From Loxodes magnus (Eukaryota; Ciliophora; Karyorelictea; Loxodida; Loxodidae): DNA of 64,000 nucleotides. This document shows positions 59,701-64,000 of this stretch, piece by piece; position 1 is the stretch's first letter, and the number at the start of each line of letters is the position of its first letter. The notes below the pieces were generated by a model that ran no database searches, was not told the DNA's origin, and was given only the letters and a program-made list of their open reading frames with translations. The stretch is from positions 372,001 to 436,000 of the forward strand of contig CAMPDV010000236.1 of the NCBI GenBank assembly GCA_946699065.1, given 5' to 3'. Position numbers and translations under genes: made by a program.

Positions 59701-60653
59701 ATTGTTTCATAGGCACACTGATAAGATTTACATGAATACTTGCACATTAAATCCTAAATTGATAATAATAAAGACTTATTTGGAAATTTAGTTAGTAACA
59801 TTAAATAAACTAGGTAAGGAAAAATAGGAAATTGAGCATAGTTTGATTTACTCGTTTCTAATAATTGGTCTTTGAACTTTGAAGGTAAAGGGTTTCACTT
59901 ATATTTTGATGTTTGTTTGTTTATGATATTTTATAGCTCATTAATAATAAAAGTATTGGGTAGCTCTCATATTTATATATTTATTATTTACTCAATAGGC
60001 TCAGCTATCATCCTTTCTTTAGGTGTGATCTATTAAAATTACTTTCCTAATGTTCTAAAGTAACTGAAAGCTGACTTTTTAGATTTGCTTTTAGACCTTG
60101 GGCTAATATTTGTTTGGTAAGAGAAAATATGGGAATTGAGCAGAGAAGAATTAGTTTAATGAGAAAGAATTTATATTTAAATGTTGAAAAATCAGAAACT
60201 GTCTAGCAAGAGAAATTAAAATCAGCGCTTCTTTAAGCAAGAAAACAAAGTCTAATATAAATAAAAAATTTAGATATGAACTTGCCTATGAAGAATGAGA
60301 AAATGCCATCTAGGAAATAGAAATTGAAAAAGAAAAAAATTAAGATACTACAAAAGTAGAAAGTGGCTACTCAATGGAAATTATTAATCATTTAGATAAT
60401 TCAAATTTAAACATAAGCATGTAAAGTATAGAAATTCCCGATTAAAATAAAACAGATTAAAAATTTATTAAGATAAGTGATTAAAATTAAACACATGAAA
60501 ACCAAATTAGATTAAGTAGCCTAAATGAAGAAAAATAAAATAAATCAATGAGTAAAAACATTTCAAGAGCTTTAAGAGAATTTGGATAAAGATGATCAAT
60601 CTATAAATAATAAAGGAATTATTTTTATAGAAAGCACAGAAGAAGTAATCTGA
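56710..60653 (+). CDS. Membrane receptor with periplasmic-binding-like (ANF/class C type) ligand domain, multi-pass region and acidic tail
   Basis: Begins with a signal peptide (ATG 56,710). The ligand-binding domain spans about 56,750-58,960: AYYVLQAMNVIIPYTYI (about 58,070-58,120), WKFFGDMYIKQAQKNK (about 58,195-58,240), LDFPVINVIKS (about 58,445-58,475) and the hallmark KFVGCSGNVKFQQSNNFRG (about 58,805-58,860). Hydrophobic segments follow, such as MLIILIYTLIITIAGY (about 59,100) and further ones to about 60,060, then a Glu/Lys/Ser/Gln-rich tail ending FIESTEEVI-TGA at 60,651. Several TGA codons are read as Trp. Its length is not a multiple of three: frames change near 57,842 (1 bp shorter than copy A), 59,060 and in the tail, so introns or lesions exist. 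Likely a surface receptor; the ligand is unknown. Confidence 0.65.
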
Positions 60654-60740
60654 AAACACTTATTTTATTAGCTAAGATATGAAATAATTTTTAAGATTTA
60701 AATAAAACCTAAAATCTATTAAATAAATAAATTTGATTAT
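60654..60740. other. Short spacer between receptor stop and LINE C 3' end
   Basis: About 90 AT-rich bases separate the receptor TGA (60,651-60,653) from the LINE C hairpin. The element's 3' end therefore sits close to the receptor's 3' end, in convergent orientation. Confidence 0.5.
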
Positions 60741-60775
60741 AAAGAGTGTAGCACCTCGTTGGTGCGCAGCTCTTT
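60741..60775 (-). repeat. Hairpin at the 3' end of LINE C
   Basis: AAAGAG (60,741-60,746) pairs with CTCTTT (60,770-60,775). Inside, GCACC (60,751-60,755) pairs with GGTGC (60,761-60,765) around the loop TCGTT. A 4-by-4 internal loop separates the stems. It is by far the most GC-rich point nearby and lies just downstream of the LINE coding region on the minus strand, where some LINEs carry a structured RNA recognised by their own RT. That role is inference. Confidence 0.65.
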
Positions 60776-60779
60776 AATA

Positions 60780-63700
60780 AATGTTTCAATACATGTCTAT
60801 TTCTTCAAGTAAGCCTTCAGGTAATAAAAATTTTTCTCTTTTCAGTTCCATATCTTCATCATTTTCTTCTTCAATATCTCTTGTTCTTCTGTCTTCTATC
60901 TATCTACGTTTTATTGATTCTTTGTTACAAGTGTCATTATTTTTTTTACATACTTTGCTAATTTTCGTTTCTAATTCTTTTCTTCTTAATCAAGCTTTTA
61001 TAAACTCATAAAAACTATCCTTTTCCTGCTCTATAATCTTTTCTTATTTCTTTTTTTCATTCAATTTTCTTTTCTAAGTATCCTTTTTTTCTTTTTTCTA
61101 ATATGTTTTTGATATAATCTTTTATTATCAAGTCAGTTTTAGCTCTTTTTTACTTTTCTTAGGTTCTAATGAATTTTTCGAATTTTGCCGTACCTCATAT
61201 TATATCAAATAGTTCCATTCCTTGTCTTTCTACTCCTATTGTTCTTAACTTTCTAATACATATTTATCTACTTTCTTTGTATTCTGAGCATTTTTCTATG
61301 ATATGCCTTTCGTTTTCTCTTGCATCATTACAGAAAGGGCATTTGCTTGTCGCAACTAGGTGTCTTTCTTTTAAACAATCCTGGCTTCCATTACATCTCG
61401 TTCTTATTCTAAATATGTAGCATATTTCTTCTTTTCTATTTTTATTGTATCTCAGGTAGTTGGGTGGGTGGTCCTACTACATATTCATCAAATCATGTTT
61501 TTCTATACTGTAGAGTTGTTATCATTTACTCCATCCTTTCTCTATCTTCTATGTATACTCTATGTACTCAAATTACACGATTAATTTTTTTTTTCCCTTT
61601 TTGATTATTATTACCATCATCTATAAATATATTTTTGTCTTCAATTTTTAATTCTAATTTTATTTTTGTGCAGTATTGTTCAAAAATGAAGTTCTCTTCT
61701 TTACTTAGGTCGAACATTAATCCATCTACTGTTTTTCCTTAGTTACCTATTAGTCTGCCTCTTAATCTCAGCGTTTTCTGCCATAGGTAATATTTGAATT
61801 TCATAAACTGTAACTCGTATTCTAGCATCTCATTTTACACTTAGAAAGGGGCATCTATGATTGCTCGTAAAGATCTTCTCTATATTATTTCTAATTTTTC
61901 CATCACTTATTTTCCTACAAATTATTCACAATATGGGATAACTTCTGTCCCATAGCTGAATACTGAGCTTACGAACATTTTTACCATTATTCCTGCGTTA
62001 TATGGTGTTAATCCCTTATTCATTGTTATTTTATCAGTATTCATGTTTACATCTTTTATGCTGCTTCTAGTCTGTTCTCCATGTGTTTTTCAAAGATGAT
62101 GGTCTCTTCTATTATATGCCCTAGGTACTAAAAGGACGTTACTCTTTCGATTCTTAAATTTCCCACCTCAATAGTATTGCCTATATTTTCTCAGTTTCTA
62201 TTTTCTGCTGCTTTTCATATCATTCATTTTGTTTTATCTGCAATTTCCAGTTTGTATTTTTCTGCCCATGAGGTTAAATTTTTGATTACTTCCTCTAATT
62301 ATTCTCATTCACTTATTAAGGCTAGGTCATCTGCATATGAAAAACATCCTGCATATATTTCTTGTGTTCATCCCTCTTCATTTTTAAAGTCTATCGTAAT
62401 TCCAAGCTTTTAATCTTCCAAGCTATGGAGAAGTCTTGCTATTATTAAGTTAAATAGTCTTGGCGACGTTATGCTTCCCTGATTTATTCCTTTATTTGTC
62501 GCGAATGATTTTGGTATTTATTCATTGATTTTAAGTTTAATTTCTTCTTCACAGTAGAAGTTTGCTAGGAGTTTAATTATCTATTCCGGTACTTTTAGAT
62601 CGTTTAGGATTTATCATATATCTTTTCTTTGCGCCGAGTCGTACGCTTTTTTAATATCAACAAATATTACGAAAACATCTTTTTTGTTCCGTATTGATCA
62701 TTCCTATACTGTTCTTAGGTTGAAAATTTATAGTGAGCATGATTTTTCTTTTTAAAGCCATATTAATATTCGCTTTCATCATTATGCAGATATCCTTATA
62801 GTTGCTAGAAAATTCATGCATCTACTTCTTTTAAAGCATGATTCAGTAAAGAGATTGGTCTATAATTCATCGGGTTCATCTGTCCTCCTTTTTTGTATAT
62901 TAATATTATGTATTATTATTTCATCTCTTAAGGTATTACTCCCTCTTAAATCATCTTAACTATCATTTTACATGTTACTTCTGTTAGTTTTTTCCCACCT
63001 GCTAATATTGTGCCTACTTGTATTTCATCAGGTCCTGGTGCTTTTCATTTCGCCAATTAGTTGATGATTTCTCAAATTTCATATTCGTTTACCACTATTT
63101 ATCTCTTGTTTAAGAATTTAGTTGGTAACGTATTATCGCCATCTTCATACAGTTTCTATCATTCATCCCTGAAAATATTAACATCTTCTTTTAATAAGGG
63201 TACTCATTAATTATTTTTTCTATTAAGTAAGCTTTTTAGTTTCTTCCACAAATCTGTTAGACTTCCTTTATTTACATTGTCCATAAATAGGTTTAGTTAG
63301 TTTCTTTATCTTTTTTTCTTGATTAAATGTATTCTTATCTTACTCTTTGGTATTCTCTTTGATTCTCAATTTATTGATTTTAATTTATTTTTTCTCTGTT
63401 CTTTACCCTTTATTTTAATTGTTTGCTGCATTTTCTAAAGATTTTATTACACTATTTTGTTGTTTCTGAATATTTATATATTTTAGAGTTTTATGTTTTG
63501 AATTTTCCACAAACTATTTAAACTCCTTCTTATATCTTTTTCTTTCATCATTTATAAGTCTATGTGCCGTTTAGGTTATCAATTTCTTCTTCTTAGAGAT
63601 TTTCTTGTATAAATCTTTCAAATTTTTCTTATATCTCTTTTTTCTTTAATAGTAGGTAGTTTATTTTTGCTATCTTTTATGGCTTTCTTACTTCTTTACC

Positions 63701-64000
63701 CATCTTTACCTATATAATACCAGGCCTATGGTCACCTATTACGTATGAGTAATAAAAATCACTATTAACACCTTTTCTCTCATTCTCTCTTCGATTAAAA
63801 ATTAATCTATTTTATATCATTGTTTTAGTGAATAAAGGTACCTATTTCAGTTGGGTCTAGGCATATGAAATTATTCTGTTCCATAAACTGTGTCATTCTC
63901 TTTCCTGCTGAGTTTGTTTTCTTTGGCAGTCATTTTTCTATGTGCGCATTTCAGTCTCCTATTATCATTATATTAAGTCATCTTGCATCTTATTCTTTTT
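60780..64000 (-). mobile_element. LINE with APE-type endonuclease and reverse transcriptase, near-complete, 5' end outside window (LINE C)
   Basis: Minus-strand non-LTR element. Endonuclease: MIIGDWNAHIEKWLP (63,925-63,962) and, after one frame change, YVIGDHRPGII (about 63,730-63,765). RT in order: PGPDEIQVGTILAGG (about 62,995-63,035), NYRPISLLNHALK (62,830-62,875), motif A FVDIKKAYDSAQR (62,625-62,665), GINQGSITSPRLFN (62,445-62,500), the catalytic SYADDLALIS (62,310-62,340) and FQYLGHII (62,115-62,135). A C-terminal finger, KCPFCNDARENERHIIEKC, lies at about 61,285-61,340. TGA encodes Trp at the conserved GDWNAH position. All catalytic landmarks are present; only one clear frame change was found, so it may be recently active. 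It inserts by target-primed reverse transcription, as known for the class. Any ORF1 lies beyond 64,000. Confidence 0.9.

Noticed and set aside
61169-62413. Plus-strand Ser/Leu/Phe-rich frames
   Set aside because: Shadows of the LINE C reverse transcriptase on the minus strand.
1-64000. CRISPR arrays, bacterial operons, telomeric repeats or rRNA genes
   Set aside because: None seen. No regularly spaced short repeats, no tandem telomere-type units and no rRNA-like GC-rich blocks were found.

Overview
The window reads as ciliate nuclear DNA with a strongly rearranged genetic code. It is very AT-rich, and under the standard code no open frame exceeds 89 codons. If TAA and TAG are read as Gln and most in-frame TGA as Trp, long recognisable proteins appear: a 481-residue RING-Kelch protein, a LINE reverse transcriptase with endonuclease, TRIM-like and zinc-knuckle proteins, and receptor-type ligand-binding domains. 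The best-supported genes end at TGA, so TGA seems to be both Trp and the only stop. This matches the karyorelict code (Loxodes-type) best, with a Condylostoma-type code as the alternative. Because every triplet can be sense, open frames alone do not prove genes. I relied on motifs, paralogue comparison and frame continuity, and many gene ends are approximate.

Layout: 1-17,223 and 40,727-57,974 are two direct copies of a ~17.2 kb segment. Each copy carries a 636-bp unit, a decayed NACHT-pentapeptide-WD40 (NLR/STAND-like) gene, a tRNA-Ser(UGA), an N-terminally truncated receptor pseudogene, a decayed secreted-type ORF, two coiled-coil zinc-knuckle genes (both minus strand), a ~6 kb featureless AT-rich block, and the start of a second receptor gene. 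Copy B runs on into the rest of that receptor (to about 60,653). Copy A instead breaks at 17,221-17,223 into a third copy of the 636-bp unit, with AGG shared at the joint. Copies A and B are near-identical over long tracts but differ in discrete patches.

The single-copy interval 17,857-40,726 holds a 5'-truncated LINE RT (minus), an unrecognised long gene (21,861-24,453), a RING/B-box gene facing an unrecognised plus-strand gene across a 420-bp spacer (the spacer is repeated at 34,250-34,682), further zinc-knuckle ORFs, a Kelch pseudogene, a LINE fragment with ORF1 and endonuclease but no RT, and the clean RING-Kelch gene (37,973-39,418). The right end (60,741-64,000, minus) is a nearly complete LINE with a 3'-terminal hairpin, running off the window.

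No operon logic is visible. The contents look like a repeat-rich region in which NLR-like and receptor families, retroelements and duplicated blocks are decaying side by side. I cannot tell from sequence alone whether this is micro- or macronuclear DNA, or whether small frame changes are introns, mutations or base-call errors.
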